From the NCBI GenBank assembly GCA_028867025.1, contig JAGWHC010000001.1, positions 375,695-439,694 of the forward strand: a stretch of 64,000 nt of DNA, given 5' to 3'. The notes under the pieces are model-generated. The model saw only the letters and a list, made by a program, of their open reading frames with translations. It did no database searches and was not told the DNA's origin. The DNA is from Microcaldota archaeon. GTDB taxonomy: Archaea > Micrarchaeota > Micrarchaeia > Micrarchaeales > CABMGC01. How positions within the stretch are numbered: position 1 is the stretch's first letter; the number at the start of each line of letters is the position of its first letter. A program made the translations under genes and the position numbers. Shown one piece after another: positions 41,110 to 49,835 of this stretch.

Positions 41110-41796
41110 ATGGCACAAGAGCAGAAGCAAAGCGCACCGAAGGCCCCGGAGGGCAAGCCAAAGGCTAGCGAAGCCATCAACATAGTCAGGATCGCAGGCA
41201 GGGACATCAACGGCAAGTACAGCATAGGCGACGCGCTGCGACACATAAAGGGCATAGGAAGCAACATGGCGAAGGCGATCACGCTTCTCGCCGAAAAGAA
41301 TTTCGGAATTGCGCCATCGACCCCGATAGGCTCACTTGATGAGGCAACGGTGGAGAAGCTGGAGACGATAATAAAAGAGCCGGGCAAGTTCGGAGTACCG
41401 CACTACCTGCTCAACAGGAGGGAGGACGCCGAAACAGGAGCCGACGGGAACTTCGTGGGCACCGACCTCATCGTAAAGACAAAGCAGGACATGGACTCAA
41501 CCATCAAGCTTCAGACATGGATCGGATACAGAAGGCAGTACGGCCAACGCGTCCGAGGGCAGCACACCCGTTCCACGGGAAGGACCGGCGAGACGGTGGG
41601 AGTCACAAAGAAGAAGATTCAAGAAGAGGCAAAGAAGTCAAGGGCGTCAGGCGGAGGCGGAGCTCCGGGAGCGGCGGGAGCTGCTGCTGAAGGAGCAACG
41701 CCTGCAGCGGGAGCGGCGTCCACGGCAGCGGCTCCGGCAGCGGGCCAGCCTGCGGCAGCGGCGCCGCAGGCAAAGACGGAGAAGCAGGAGAAATGA
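41110..41796 (+). CDS. rps13: 30S ribosomal protein S13 (uS13) with long C-terminal extension
   Basis: A 228-residue S13. The core (about 20-175) shows NIVRIAGRDINGKYSIGDAL, HIKGIGSNMAKAI, and the GYRRQYGQRVRGQHTRSTGR tail contact. The last about 55 residues are Ala/Gly/Pro-rich (for example GAAGAAAEGATPAAGAAS), not usual in other archaea. It heads the S13-S4-S11 unit. A TTTAAATA box near 41036 lies upstream. Confidence 0.95.
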   Translation: MAQEQKQSAPKAPEGKPKASEAINIVRIAGRDINGKYSIGDALRHIKGIGSNMAKAITLLAEKNFGIAPSTPIGSLDEATVEKLETIIKEPGKFGVPHYLLNRREDAETGADGNFVGTDLIVKTKQDMDSTIKLQTWIGYRRQYGQRVRGQHTRSTGRTGETVGVTKKKIQEEAKKSRASGGGGAPGAAGAAAEGATPAAGAASTAAAPAAGQPAAAAPQAKTEKQEK

Positions 41797-41800
41797 TTGA

Positions 41801-42361
41801 ATGGGCGCGCCTAAGAGAATAAGGAAAAAATACGAAACCCCATCTCAGATGTGGGATTCAGCGAGAATCCAGCGCGAACACGAGCTCAAAAACAAGTACG
41901 GACTCAGGAACCTGCGCGAGCTTTGGATACTCAGCAGCGAGCTTCGAAGGATAAAGCAGAACGTCAGGACTGTCCTATCTGGAAAGGCAAGCGAGGCAAC
42001 CGGCAAGGACATAATAGCCAGGCTCAACAGATACAACATAGTCAAAAGCGACGCGACCCCAGACGATCTTCTGGTCATCAACGTCGAAGCGCTTCTCGAT
42101 CGCAGGCTGCAGACAGTTGTGCTTCGAAAGGGTTTAGCGAAGACAAGCGCGCAGGCAAGGCAGCTTATAGCCCACGGATTAATCTCGATAAACGGCAGGA
42201 GAGTTACGTCTCCAGGGCACCTAGTTCTAGCGAGTGAGGAGACAGGCATAGCATACTACAAACCTTTCAAGTTGCAGACGGAGCAGGTTCAGGCTCCGCC
42301 ATTAGCGGTTCCAGCGCCTCCTGAAGCAACTCCGGCGGCGCCTGAGAAAACAGGGGAATGA
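41801..42361 (+). CDS. rps4: 30S ribosomal protein S4 (uS4) with Pro/Ala-rich tail
   Basis: A 186-residue S4: [19 protein letters not shown] at the N-terminus, the S4 RNA-binding domain ([20 protein letters not shown], then [17 protein letters not shown]). The last about 30 residues are Pro/Ala-rich. It starts 4 nt after S13 and overlaps the S11 start by 4 nt. Confidence 0.96.
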   Translation: MGAPKRIRKKYETPSQMWDSARIQREHELKNKYGLRNLRELWILSSELRRIKQNVRTVLSGKASEATGKDIIARLNRYNIVKSDATPDDLLVINVEALLDRRLQTVVLRKGLAKTSAQARQLIAHGLISINGRRVTSPGHLVLASEETGIAYYKPFKLQTEQVQAPPLAVPAPPEATPAAPEKTGE

Positions 42362-42867
42362 GCATGGCCAAAGACACGAAGCAGAAGCAAGCAACCGAGG
42401 AGAAGACCCAGGAGAAAAAGAAGAAGGGTGAGGTTTCATTCGAGCAGGCAGCAATAGAGGCAACGCAGAAGTACAAGCCAAAGGGAATACGCTGGGGCGT
42501 TGCGCACATATACTCGTCCAAGAACGACACCATAATCACGCTTACGGATCTTTCAGGAGCCGAGACGATAGCTATAGGCAGCGGCGGCATGATTGTCGAT
42601 GCGGATCGAGAGGAAGGTTCGCCATACGCGGCGATGCAGGCGGCCTACAAGGTATCTGCCACAGCGATAGAAAAGGGCATAACACACATCAATATCAAAA
42701 TCAGGGCTCCTGGCGGCCACGGGCCCAAGACTCCTGGACCGGGAGCGCAGGCAGTGGTGAGGGCTCTTGCAAGAAGCGGTTTCAAAATCGGGAGCATAGA
42801 AGACGTGACTCCCATTCCAACCGACACCACGCGAAGGCCTGGCGGAAGAAGGGGAAGGAGGGTCTAA
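42358..42867 (+). CDS. rps11: 30S ribosomal protein S11 (uS11)
   Basis: A 169-residue S11: [60 protein letters not shown] and the basic tail [12 protein letters not shown] Lys/Gln/Glu-rich N-terminal extension (about 1-25) precedes the core. ATG 42358 overlaps the S4 stop. In most archaea rpoD follows; here the strand switches to a membrane kinase gene. Confidence 0.96.
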   Translation: MSMAKDTKQKQATEEKTQEKKKKGEVSFEQAAIEATQKYKPKGIRWGVAHIYSSKNDTIITLTDLSGAETIAIGSGGMIVDADREEGSPYAAMQAAYKVSATAIEKGITHINIKIRAPGGHGPKTPGPGAQAVVRALARSGFKIGSIEDVTPIPTDTTRRPGGRRGRRV

Positions 42868-42869
42868 CC

Positions 42870-43784
42870 CTACAGAGCTATCGAAGCGTATCCTAAAAGC
42901 GCAAGCAATCCGGTCAGCACAATCGCGGTATCAAGATTGTCGTCTATGTGCCTTGGCACGCTCTCAACAATCGCAGCCACAAAGGCAGTCAGAAGCGCGG
43001 GGTAGCCTATTATAGGGAAGGAAATCACAGCAGTCACTATAAAGTACGCTAAGGTTCCCGATAGGCTTTTGGCTTTGTTGTACGGCAAACGAGGTTTCTG
43101 CACAGTAGTGCCAACAAGCGTGGCAACAGCGTCTCCAAGGAAAATGGCGGTAAGCACTGCAGCAAGCCCTCGATTGTTAAGGAAAGCAAGCGCTACCAGT
43201 GCGCCCGCGGCAAGCCACATTGCCCCCTGCCCAAGTATCGCGTCCCTGCGCTCAAACGAGTACAGCATTTTTGAGAGAGGGCTCTTTTTGTTGCTCGCGC
43301 TGTAGTTGCCGAACAGCGAAAAGGCAAGTATCGCAAGCATCAGGGTAAGGCGCACATAAGCAGATGGCACAAAGACGAACGATACTATGAATCCGAACCC
43401 GAGGATAACCTGCGCGATATCCCTTTTTCTCTCCACTATCAGGTTCACGCGCGCAGAATGCTTCGTGAAGAAATACGCGGCACTGAGGAATCCGAACAGC
43501 ATCGTCTGAGCAAGAAGTTGTGGAGCTGTGTACGTGATTGAAAAGAAGAACAGGGCAAGCAGGAAGAAAGCGTAGTTTTCCTTTGAGTGATATGTTGATG
43601 CTAGACCGTTGAACACGAGTATGCCGAGAAGCATTATTAGCACGTCGGTTCCGACGTAAACGGCAAGCGCGGCTCCGGCAGCCAGCGCCACAGCAAGAAA
43701 CGCTATCTCTTTTTTCTTGGCGCACATGACCCTGTACACCAAAAGCAGCAACGCAATTATGTACAGTACAAGCGGATCCATCAT
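42870..43784 (-). CDS. Dolichol/phytol kinase-like integral membrane protein
   Basis: A 304-residue protein with about nine hydrophobic segments. The C-terminal block FLGDAVATLVGTTVQKPR and NKAKSLSGTLAYF, then VESVP and DDNLDT, matches the dolichol kinase/phytol kinase (SEC59/VTE5) family that phosphorylates polyprenols with CTP. It overlaps the DUF2070 gene by 4 nt. With the prenyltransferase at 45643 it suggests a polyprenyl-phosphate pathway for glycan carriers. Confidence 0.78.
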   Translation of the reverse strand: MMDPLVLYIIALLLLVYRVMCAKKKEIAFLAVALAAGAALAVYVGTDVLIMLLGILVFNGLASTYHSKENYAFFLLALFFFSITYTAPQLLAQTMLFGFLSAAYFFTKHSARVNLIVERKRDIAQVILGFGFIVSFVFVPSAYVRLTLMLAILAFSLFGNYSASNKKSPLSKMLYSFERRDAILGQGAMWLAAGALVALAFLNNRGLAAVLTAIFLGDAVATLVGTTVQKPRLPYNKAKSLSGTLAYFIVTAVISFPIIGYPALLTAFVAAIVESVPRHIDDNLDTAIVLTGLLALLGYASIAL

Positions 43785-45631
43785 ATCACGTAGATTACCC
43801 AGGCGGCTATCACAAACGCCGCAACCACGAAAAGCGGGGCAATGTATTTCAGCAGTCTCCTGACCTCGGCACCCGTGCGTTCTATTAGCATGTCAGCCTT
43901 CTCGCCCCACACATAGAAGTCCTTTACTCTTACCTTCTTGTATGCGTAGCTGGCCGGCTTCATTTCGCCCAGCGCGCTTCTTATCATCGAATCCACTATT
44001 GGTGTTATGCTGTTCACTCCAGTCTGTCTGCCCAGCGACATACTGGCAGATGAGGATATTGTGTTGAGAGAGTGCGTGTCCGAGGTGCACACCTCTGCCT
44101 CGAGCCTGAACCTGCTGCGCACGTGTTCCAGAAGCTTGTCCCTGAATCCAGGCAGCATGTTGTTTGCATCGAAGTAGATGAAGCAGAGCTTTCTGCCACC
44201 GAACTTGAACACGCAAACGCTCGTATAGCCTTCGCCAAGGTCTCTGGGGTTTCCAAGTGCGCGCGCTATCCTGCGGTGCGCAGCTCCGAACTCCATCCTC
44301 TTGTTGGAGCGTTTACGCGTCGATTCCCTTATGGCCCTCTCGTATTTGCTTACGTACGCACTGTCAATCTGTATGCCATCGAGTTCGCTTGCGCTCGCAG
44401 TTTCAAACCGTGAGTTGTGAGCGTCTACAATCAGAGCGTTTCCTCCTGACATGTATTCCGCGGTGCTCTGCAGGCGCGTGCCAACCTCCCTGCTCATGTC
44501 CTCGGTGACCTCCGGGGCCTTGGTGAGCAGGAATATTCCCGTGTCACCTATCTTCACGTTCAGCGACTTGCAATCACCAGCCTGCCCAAGAGAAAAACTC
44601 CCGTAGGCCTTGCTGAAGTGCCTCATGCTTCTTACGCTTTGTTCTACCAAGCCGCCAAGGGAGTAAGCCCGAGAGGTGCTTACCGGATTATCCTGTATGT
44701 CCAATGGTGCATGCAGAACGAAGGGAGTTGTATGGAACTTGTCAGCGAGTATCTTCCCCATGCTCAGCGGCACAACGCTGCCTCCCACTCCGTGGAACGG
44801 CCCGAAATGCACGTCAGGGTTTACGAATATTCCCTTGTAGCCCTCGGCGTCTTTCAGAGCCAAGATCCCCATGGACAGGTCGCGCCTCACTCCCACTCCC
44901 TGTCCAACCACGTTAACATCGTTGCTTATCTCAAATAGCCACTGGCTTACCATGGAGATGACCACGTTCATGCCGCTCGCTTCGAGTATCTTCTTCGACG
45001 GCCTGTCAATCACGTAGATCAGCGCGTAGCCTGCAAGGAGGAAGACCACCATTCCGGAGACAAGTTTTGCCAGCGTTATGTCCAACGGCACTCTGAAACT
45101 GAGTATGTACTGGCCGAGCGACAGGTAGAGCAGCACGTTGAGCAGCGGCTGCGTAGCCGCGACGAGCGCCATCTTCCTGAGCTTGCCTATCAGAAACTTG
45201 CCCATTATCAGCCAGTAGCCATATACGCCGGCATTGATCAGTATGAGGAAAAGCGAAGACACAAGCGCATTCCTTGTCACAACGTAAGACGCCGAGCCGA
45301 CGAAAAAGAGTATTGCGTAAACCGCCGTTATGAGCAGCGTCGAGAGCATAGCGTGCTTTAGCATCATCTTCCTCCTGAGGATTTTTATCACAGCGGTGGT
45401 GAGTATGGCGGGGAGGCTGACAACGAGTATTCCGGAGCTTACCCCCAGAAGAATTATCTGAAGCAGGCCGCTGTTGATTGAATGCATCTGTATAATCAGC
45501 GCAGCGAAGCATCCGGCAGCAGCGCCGAGAAGAAGCAGGATTATCACCTGCACGTTTACACTAGGCGCTTGCAGGTTGAAGTACTTCACATAATGCGTTA
45601 TATAGCTTCTCGAATCAGGCATGCGAAACAC
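43781..45631 (-). CDS. DUF2070 family archaeal membrane protein
   Basis: A 616-residue protein: seven or so transmembrane helices in the first 220 residues, a large soluble domain (about 235-580) with GIFVNPDVHFGPFHGVGGS, GNALIVDAHNSRFETA and CTSDTHSLNT, and a last hydrophobic helix. The His/Asp-rich motifs suggest metal binding. DUF2070 is widespread in archaea and uncharacterised. GTG 45631 or ATG 45622 may be the start. It lies between the dolichol-kinase-like and cis-prenyltransferase genes. Confidence 0.85.
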   Translation of the reverse strand: MFRMPDSRSYITHYVKYFNLQAPSVNVQVIILLLLGAAAGCFAALIIQMHSINSGLLQIILLGVSSGILVVSLPAILTTAVIKILRRKMMLKHAMLSTLLITAVYAILFFVGSASYVVTRNALVSSLFLILINAGVYGYWLIMGKFLIGKLRKMALVAATQPLLNVLLYLSLGQYILSFRVPLDITLAKLVSGMVVFLLAGYALIYVIDRPSKKILEASGMNVVISMVSQWLFEISNDVNVVGQGVGVRRDLSMGILALKDAEGYKGIFVNPDVHFGPFHGVGGSVVPLSMGKILADKFHTTPFVLHAPLDIQDNPVSTSRAYSLGGLVEQSVRSMRHFSKAYGSFSLGQAGDCKSLNVKIGDTGIFLLTKAPEVTEDMSREVGTRLQSTAEYMSGGNALIVDAHNSRFETASASELDGIQIDSAYVSKYERAIRESTRKRSNKRMEFGAAHRRIARALGNPRDLGEGYTSVCVFKFGGRKLCFIYFDANNMLPGFRDKLLEHVRSRFRLEAEVCTSDTHSLNTISSSASMSLGRQTGVNSITPIVDSMIRSALGEMKPASYAYKKVRVKDFYVWGEKADMLIERTGAEVRRLLKYIAPLFVVAAFVIAAWVIYVI

Positions 45632-45642
45632 GGAGGCAAACG

Positions 45643-46347
45643 CTAGAATCCGAACCTTCGCCGCCTCCTCTCGTATTCGACCAGCGCAAGTTCAAGATCT
45701 CTGCGTGTGAAATCAGGCCAGAGCTTCTTGCTAAAGTAGAGTTCTGAATAGCCGCTTTGCCAGGGCATGAAGCCTGAAAGTCTCTCCTCTCCCGACGTCC
45801 TTATCACAAGATCTATGTCAGGCACTGTCCTAGATATCATGTAGCTCCTGAAGAGCGTCTCGTTCACGTTGCTCACCCCGCGCCTGACGGCGTTCCTGAC
45901 AAGCAGTCTTGCAGCATGAAGTATGTCGTCCTTGCCCCCGTAGGCCACAAGCATGTTGATCACCCTGTCCTTGTAGGCTCCGGTCTCCACCTCGACCTTC
46001 TTCAGCGCCCTCGCGAGGTCCTTCGGCAGCATGGTGATGTCGCCCACAACGTTGAACCGTGTCTCGGTCTCGTGCAGGCGCGAAAGCATCTTCTTGTCTG
46101 CGGCTACCTTCTTGTAAAGCCCGAAGAGCGCGTCCCTTTCGGGCCCAGGTCTCCTGAAATTTTCCGTGGAGAACGCCCACACAGTGATGTTGTCGACCCC
46201 ATAGTCCTTGCACCACTCGGCGAAGTCTATGAATTTCTCCACTCCCCTCCTGTAGCCGTTGAAAAAGTCTAGCCTGTGGCTTCTCGCCCAGCGCCTGTTT
46301 CCGTCTGGTATCAGTGCGAGAGTGGAGGGTGCTTTGCTAATGCGCAT
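45643..46347 (-). CDS. uppS: Cis-prenyltransferase (polyprenyl diphosphate synthase)
   Basis: A 234-residue UppS-family enzyme that makes long-chain polyprenyl diphosphate. Motifs: LALIPDGNRRWA, GYRRGVEKFIDFAEWC, WAFSTENFRRP, YGGKDDILHA, and DLVIRTSGEERLSGFMPWQS. I chose ATG 46347, 25 nt after an AATAAATA box, so probably leaderless. With DUF2070 and the dolichol-kinase-like gene it forms a lipid-carrier operon. Confidence 0.93.
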   Translation of the reverse strand: MRISKAPSTLALIPDGNRRWARSHRLDFFNGYRRGVEKFIDFAEWCKDYGVDNITVWAFSTENFRRPGPERDALFGLYKKVAADKKMLSRLHETETRFNVVGDITMLPKDLARALKKVEVETGAYKDRVINMLVAYGGKDDILHAARLLVRNAVRRGVSNVNETLFRSYMISRTVPDIDLVIRTSGEERLSGFMPWQSGYSELYFSKKLWPDFTRRDLELALVEYERRRRRFGF

Positions 46348-46371
46348 ACGAACGAACCAAATTGGATTTGC

Positions 46372-46379
46372 ATATTTAT
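46372..46379 (-). promoter_or_regulatory. TATA box of the cis-prenyltransferase gene
   Basis: AATAAATA (complement) sits 25 nt before the ATG at 46347. It decides the start: an upstream in-frame ATG at 46386 would lie before the promoter. Confidence 0.5.
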
Positions 46380-46412
46380 TAAGCATTTCTATTAAAAGGA
46401 TTTGTGGGGAAG

Positions 46413-46940
46413 ATGCCGGAGTTCGAAGCGCTGCTGAAGGAGAAGATAAGGAGCATACCAGACTATCCCAAAAAAGGCGTGATTTTCCGCGATATAACGC
46501 CCCTGCTCAAGGACTACTACTCATTTTCGATGTGCATAGACGAGCTCGCCAGCGAGTTCGAGGGCGAGAAAATCGACTACGTCGTAGGTATAGAGGCCAG
46601 GGGCTTCATAATAGGTGGCGCTCTGGCAGAGAAGCTTGGCGTGGGCTTCATCCCAATAAGGAAGAAAGGCAAGTTGCCGTACAAGAAAGTAAGCATTGAC
46701 TACGAGCTCGAGTACGGAAAGGAGACGATTGAAGTTCACGAGGACGCGGTGGAGAAGGGCAGCAGGGTGCTCATCGTTGATGACCTTCTCGCCACCGGTG
46801 GTACCGCAAAAGCGGCAGCGGACCTGATGCAGAAGGTGGGCGCAAGAGTGGTCGGTTTAGGATTTCTTGTGGAGCTTGGCGACATGAAGGGAAAGAAGAA
46901 ACTGGACGGGGCGAGGATCGTGAGCCTAGCAAAATATTAG
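46413..46940 (+). CDS. apt: Adenine phosphoribosyltransferase-type PRTase
   Basis: A 175-residue PRTase: FRDITPLLKDYYSF (early loop typical of APRT), VVGIEARGFIIG, and the PRPP loop VLIVDDLLATGGTA. It salvages adenine to AMP. GGGGAAG precedes ATG 46413; GTG 46404 is an alternative. It is divergent from the cis-prenyltransferase gene. Confidence 0.93.
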   Translation: MPEFEALLKEKIRSIPDYPKKGVIFRDITPLLKDYYSFSMCIDELASEFEGEKIDYVVGIEARGFIIGGALAEKLGVGFIPIRKKGKLPYKKVSIDYELEYGKETIEVHEDAVEKGSRVLIVDDLLATGGTAKAAADLMQKVGARVVGLGFLVELGDMKGKKKLDGARIVSLAKY

Positions 46941-46942
46941 CG

Positions 46943-47380
46943 TCACCTGATTCCAGTATCTATGCTCACATTGAGCGCCGTTGTTCTTCCCGCGTATATT
47001 ACTACAGTGGTTGGGAAAACGCGCGAGCAACCAACATATGTGCAGTTTGTGAGTGTGACGGAATAAGATCCATACGGTACATACGCGCTGAAACCGCCGT
47101 TGCTCGTAAGCGGAGCAAAGGTCGCGGCTCCAAAGACGCCAGTAAGTACAATGCTTCGAGAAGAGTAGATGTTTGCGGGGCAGCACGAATAGCCGACACG
47201 CTCTACCGGACAGCAAGGGCCTATGCTTACGTTGCCGTCCAGCGTACCGAAACTCTGGGTTGTGTTTCCGCCGAGCACTCCGGAGTTGCTTGCGAGCTGA
47301 AAGGCTGCTACCGCTGCAATTGCCACTATCGCTACCGCAAGCACAGCAATGGACCTCCGTGCGGATTTTGGAAATGCCAT
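46943..47380 (-). CDS. Small secreted/membrane protein with carboxypeptidase-regulatory-like fold
   Basis: A 145-residue protein from ATG 47380: a basic start, one hydrophobic segment (about 10-30), then a beta-rich domain with GNVSIGPCCPVERVGYSCC and FSAYVPYGSYSVTLTN, the latter like the turn of CarboxypepD_reg-type domains. Six cysteines, including two CC pairs, suggest disulfides outside the cell. Function unknown. Confidence 0.5.
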   Translation of the reverse strand: MAFPKSARRSIAVLAVAIVAIAAVAAFQLASNSGVLGGNTTQSFGTLDGNVSIGPCCPVERVGYSCCPANIYSSRSIVLTGVFGAATFAPLTSNGGFSAYVPYGSYSVTLTNCTYVGCSRVFPTTVVIYAGRTTALNVSIDTGIR

Positions 47381-47455
47381 GCCTAACAATCGGATTGCAG
47401 GCTAAAATAGGCTATCTTTAGCTTCGGTTTATGCCGTGCTGCAAGACTGGACAGC

Positions 47456-47731
47456 CTAAGAGGCCCTTTTGATTATGTGATAGCCGAACTCCGTCTTCAC
47501 GATTCCGGATATCTCCCCTGGCTTGAGCGCGAAGGCAGCGTCCTCAAAAGGTTTCACCATCATGCCCCTCCCGAACTCGCCAAGATCACCGCCCCTCTTC
47601 CTTGAGCCGTCGATCGAGTACTGCTGCGCAAGCGCGGCGAAGCTCTCGCCCTTCTTCAGCCTTTCGAGTATCTGCTGCGCGACCGAGAACTTCTCGACCA
47701 GTATATGCGAGCATCTTATCTTGTCTGCCAT
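47456..47731 (-). CDS. Parvulin-type peptidyl-prolyl cis-trans isomerase
   Basis: A 91-residue single-domain parvulin: IRCSHILVEKFSVAQQILER, GESFAALAQQYSIDGSRKRG, GDLGEFGRGMMVKPFEDAAF, and GIVKTEFGYHIIKR are classic. It is cytoplasmic, with no signal peptide, and helps protein folding. Confidence 0.95.
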   Translation of the reverse strand: MADKIRCSHILVEKFSVAQQILERLKKGESFAALAQQYSIDGSRKRGGDLGEFGRGMMVKPFEDAAFALKPGEISGIVKTEFGYHIIKRAS

Positions 47732-47813
47732 TAAACCCCAGGATATTCATCGGACGAACCTAATATAAACTTTAATATTATTTTGATTTGATGGGTTTCG
47801 AGTCGGGGAGAGG

Positions 47814-48509
47814 TTGGCAGTAGCTAACAAAAGATTGGCGGATGCTACATTCGAGCAGATATTCAGCGAGATGGGGGAGGGGAAGGTGGGAATTGCGGGA
47901 GAGCTGCGCGCAAGCATCAAAAGAAGGTACCCGAAGCAGTATCAGAAATACGAGTCAGAGGCCAGCGAGATGGGCAGGCTCGCATCCAAGATAGGAGTGA
48001 GGTGCGCTGACCTTATAGAGGATTTCACCCTCATAGAGAATCCGCGTGCGGTTTACAAGAGCGCGATGATGGGCTTCGGGCTCTTCGGGGCGATGAGGCT
48101 TTCCCAGGAGCAAAACGAAATCAGGATATCCGCGGGTACAACTCAACTTGAGGAGCTCGAAGAGCGCGGTGACGTGAAGAGGATGATCTTCGGCGGGTCA
48201 AACTACAAGCGCATCTTCATAGAAAAGGCTAGGAAGACCTTCGCCGAGGAGACGGAGAGCATAGGCAGATTCGGCAGGATGTACGTTCTCGCCGCAGTAG
48301 TGAGCGAACTGCACCGCGAAGGTCGGGAGTGGCTGCCGGAATCCGGCTACTTCATCGACCTGATGGTGCGAGGCCTCATGCAGGAGGCAGATTCGGATGT
48401 TGCAAGGGCGGCCTGGAGGAATGCAAAGATGGAAAAGAGGGCACGCTCGGACCTTAAGGTTCTGGTCCGCGACATTGTGGCGCCGCAGAAGCATCCAAAA
48501 ACGGTCTAG
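47814..48509 (+). CDS. Uncharacterised protein, paralogue B1 of three in tandem
   Basis: A 231-residue soluble helical protein with a TTG start preceded by GGGGAG. The C-terminal half (GRFGRMYVLAAVVSELHREG, then ESGYFIDLMVRGLMQEAD and ARAAWRNAKM) is shared with B2 and B3 downstream. A TATAAACTTTAATATT stretch near 47764 lies 25 nt before an ATG at 47791 that opens an 11-codon frame ending at TAG overlapping the TTG. No family is recognised. Basic tail. Confidence 0.7.
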   Translation: MAVANKRLADATFEQIFSEMGEGKVGIAGELRASIKRRYPKQYQKYESEASEMGRLASKIGVRCADLIEDFTLIENPRAVYKSAMMGFGLFGAMRLSQEQNEIRISAGTTQLEELEERGDVKRMIFGGSNYKRIFIEKARKTFAEETESIGRFGRMYVLAAVVSELHREGREWLPESGYFIDLMVRGLMQEADSDVARAAWRNAKMEKRARSDLKVLVRDIVAPQKHPKTV

Positions 48510-48518
48510 GTTGTTGGA

Positions 48519-49202
48519 ATGAGCTCGATAAGAAAGCAGGTTGCAGAGCTGAAGATAGTTTCCGATCCTGTTTTCGAGATTGTGACCGAGCGCAAGAAAA
48601 CTAATTCGGGGAAGCTGCAGTTCGAGGACATGCGCGAAGCGGTAGAATTTTGCAGGCAGGAGCTTACGATCAAAAAAAGGGGCCAGGATGCTGCGGATGC
48701 GGCGCGCGAGGCAGTAAACAAATACGTCCTGCTCGAAGCCAGCGGCCAGAAGATGATTGACGCAAGGCGCGACATGGAGCAGGCCGTAGATATAATAGCG
48801 GCGCTGAAGCTGATGTACCGCAAGAGCCCAGCGGCTGTTTCGTTTCTGGAAATCCAAAAGGCGGAGATGCTCAAGCGGTCTGACGTTATGCTTGATGCCC
48901 TAAGCGACGAGGCAGATAAGTGGCGCCTGATTTACGGGAAACGAGACGGCAGGGCGGCTGCAGGCGACTTGCTTGAGGAGCTTGGCAAGGCGATGGGCGA
49001 GGCGACAATGAACCTGGGGAAGCACGGCAGGACATTCGTCTACTTATCCACGATAAGGCTTCTCGAAGGCCTGAAATCGAACTGGATATACAAGGAATCT
49101 GAGCCTTTCATATCCCTGGCAGCCAGAAGCGTGCTTTTCGGGGAAGGCGATGCAAAAGTGAGGAAGACATCGTGGGCCGAGGCGCACGGCGCCAATGTGT
49201 AA
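48519..49202 (+). CDS. Uncharacterised protein, paralogue B2 of three in tandem
   Basis: A 227-residue soluble helical protein 9 nt after B1. The C-terminal block GKHGRTFVYLSTIRLLEG ... PFISLAARSVLFGEGDAKV ... SWAEA aligns with the other two paralogues. The N-terminal half (about 1-120) is divergent and charged. No family is recognised. B3 continues in the same reading frame beyond the TAA. Confidence 0.7.
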   Translation: MSSIRKQVAELKIVSDPVFEIVTERKKTNSGKLQFEDMREAVEFCRQELTIKKRGQDAADAAREAVNKYVLLEASGQKMIDARRDMEQAVDIIAALKLMYRKSPAAVSFLEIQKAEMLKRSDVMLDALSDEADKWRLIYGKRDGRAAAGDLLEELGKAMGEATMNLGKHGRTFVYLSTIRLLEGLKSNWIYKESEPFISLAARSVLFGEGDAKVRKTSWAEAHGANV

Positions 49203-49262
49203 AAGGCGACGCAAACGGGAACAAAAAACAAAACAGTCCTGGATCCTACCTACGAAGAGCTG

Positions 49263-49835
49263 ATGAACCGCGGAGGCCCAAGTATACTCGAGGCGCAGGT
49301 GTTCAACCCGGGCAAGTTCGCTACGTACCTTACCGAAGCAGACTTCCTGAACAGGCTCGCCGCTTCTGTGGCGTCGCAGCTGAACCTGCACGTGCTTGAG
49401 TACACTGTGCTGGAAGGCCCCGAGACGCTCTTCAAGTTGCTGCGCGAAGCCGGCAAGCAGGATACAATTGAGCGCCTGAGGGACTACAGGGAGCGCGTCT
49501 CGCTAAAGCATATCGGCGAGGATAGCCGCACGTATACCAAGGCATTCCTGGACGACTCTGTCGAAAGGGCGAAGAAGGCTGTGGAGCGCGTTGGCCGCCA
49601 TGGAAGAGTCGAGATATATACGCACATAGTCGGCAAGCTCAACACGGACAGCAGGCAGAAGTACCCCGGCAGCTCGCTGTTCATAGACCTCGTGATAAAG
49701 GACATGCTGCTGAGCGAGCGCGACATGAGGGTGAGAGAAGAGGTGTGGGAGAACGCCGGACTTGCAGAATCGCCGGTGCTGCAGCGGCAGGACATGCGCA
49801 TGTTCAGCAATGCGAAGCGCGGCAAATCTATATAA
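49263..49835 (+). CDS. Uncharacterised protein, paralogue B3 of three in tandem
   Basis: A 190-residue soluble protein with ATG 49263. The segment from the B2 stop (49200-49202) to this ATG is open in the same frame, so B2 and B3 differ by one stop codon and about 60 nt. C-terminal block: GRHGRVEIYTHIVGKLNTD, then SSLFIDLVIKDMLLSERD and EEVWENAGL, as in B1/B2. Its end abuts the 23S rRNA promoter. Confidence 0.68.
   Translation: MNRGGPSILEAQVFNPGKFATYLTEADFLNRLAASVASQLNLHVLEYTVLEGPETLFKLLREAGKQDTIERLRDYRERVSLKHIGEDSRTYTKAFLDDSVERAKKAVERVGRHGRVEIYTHIVGKLNTDSRQKYPGSSLFIDLVIKDMLLSERDMRVREEVWENAGLAESPVLQRQDMRMFSNAKRGKSI

Noticed and set aside
44072-44413. Plus-strand frames across DUF2070 and the cis-prenyltransferase
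   Set aside because: Antisense shadows of long, motif-bearing genes.
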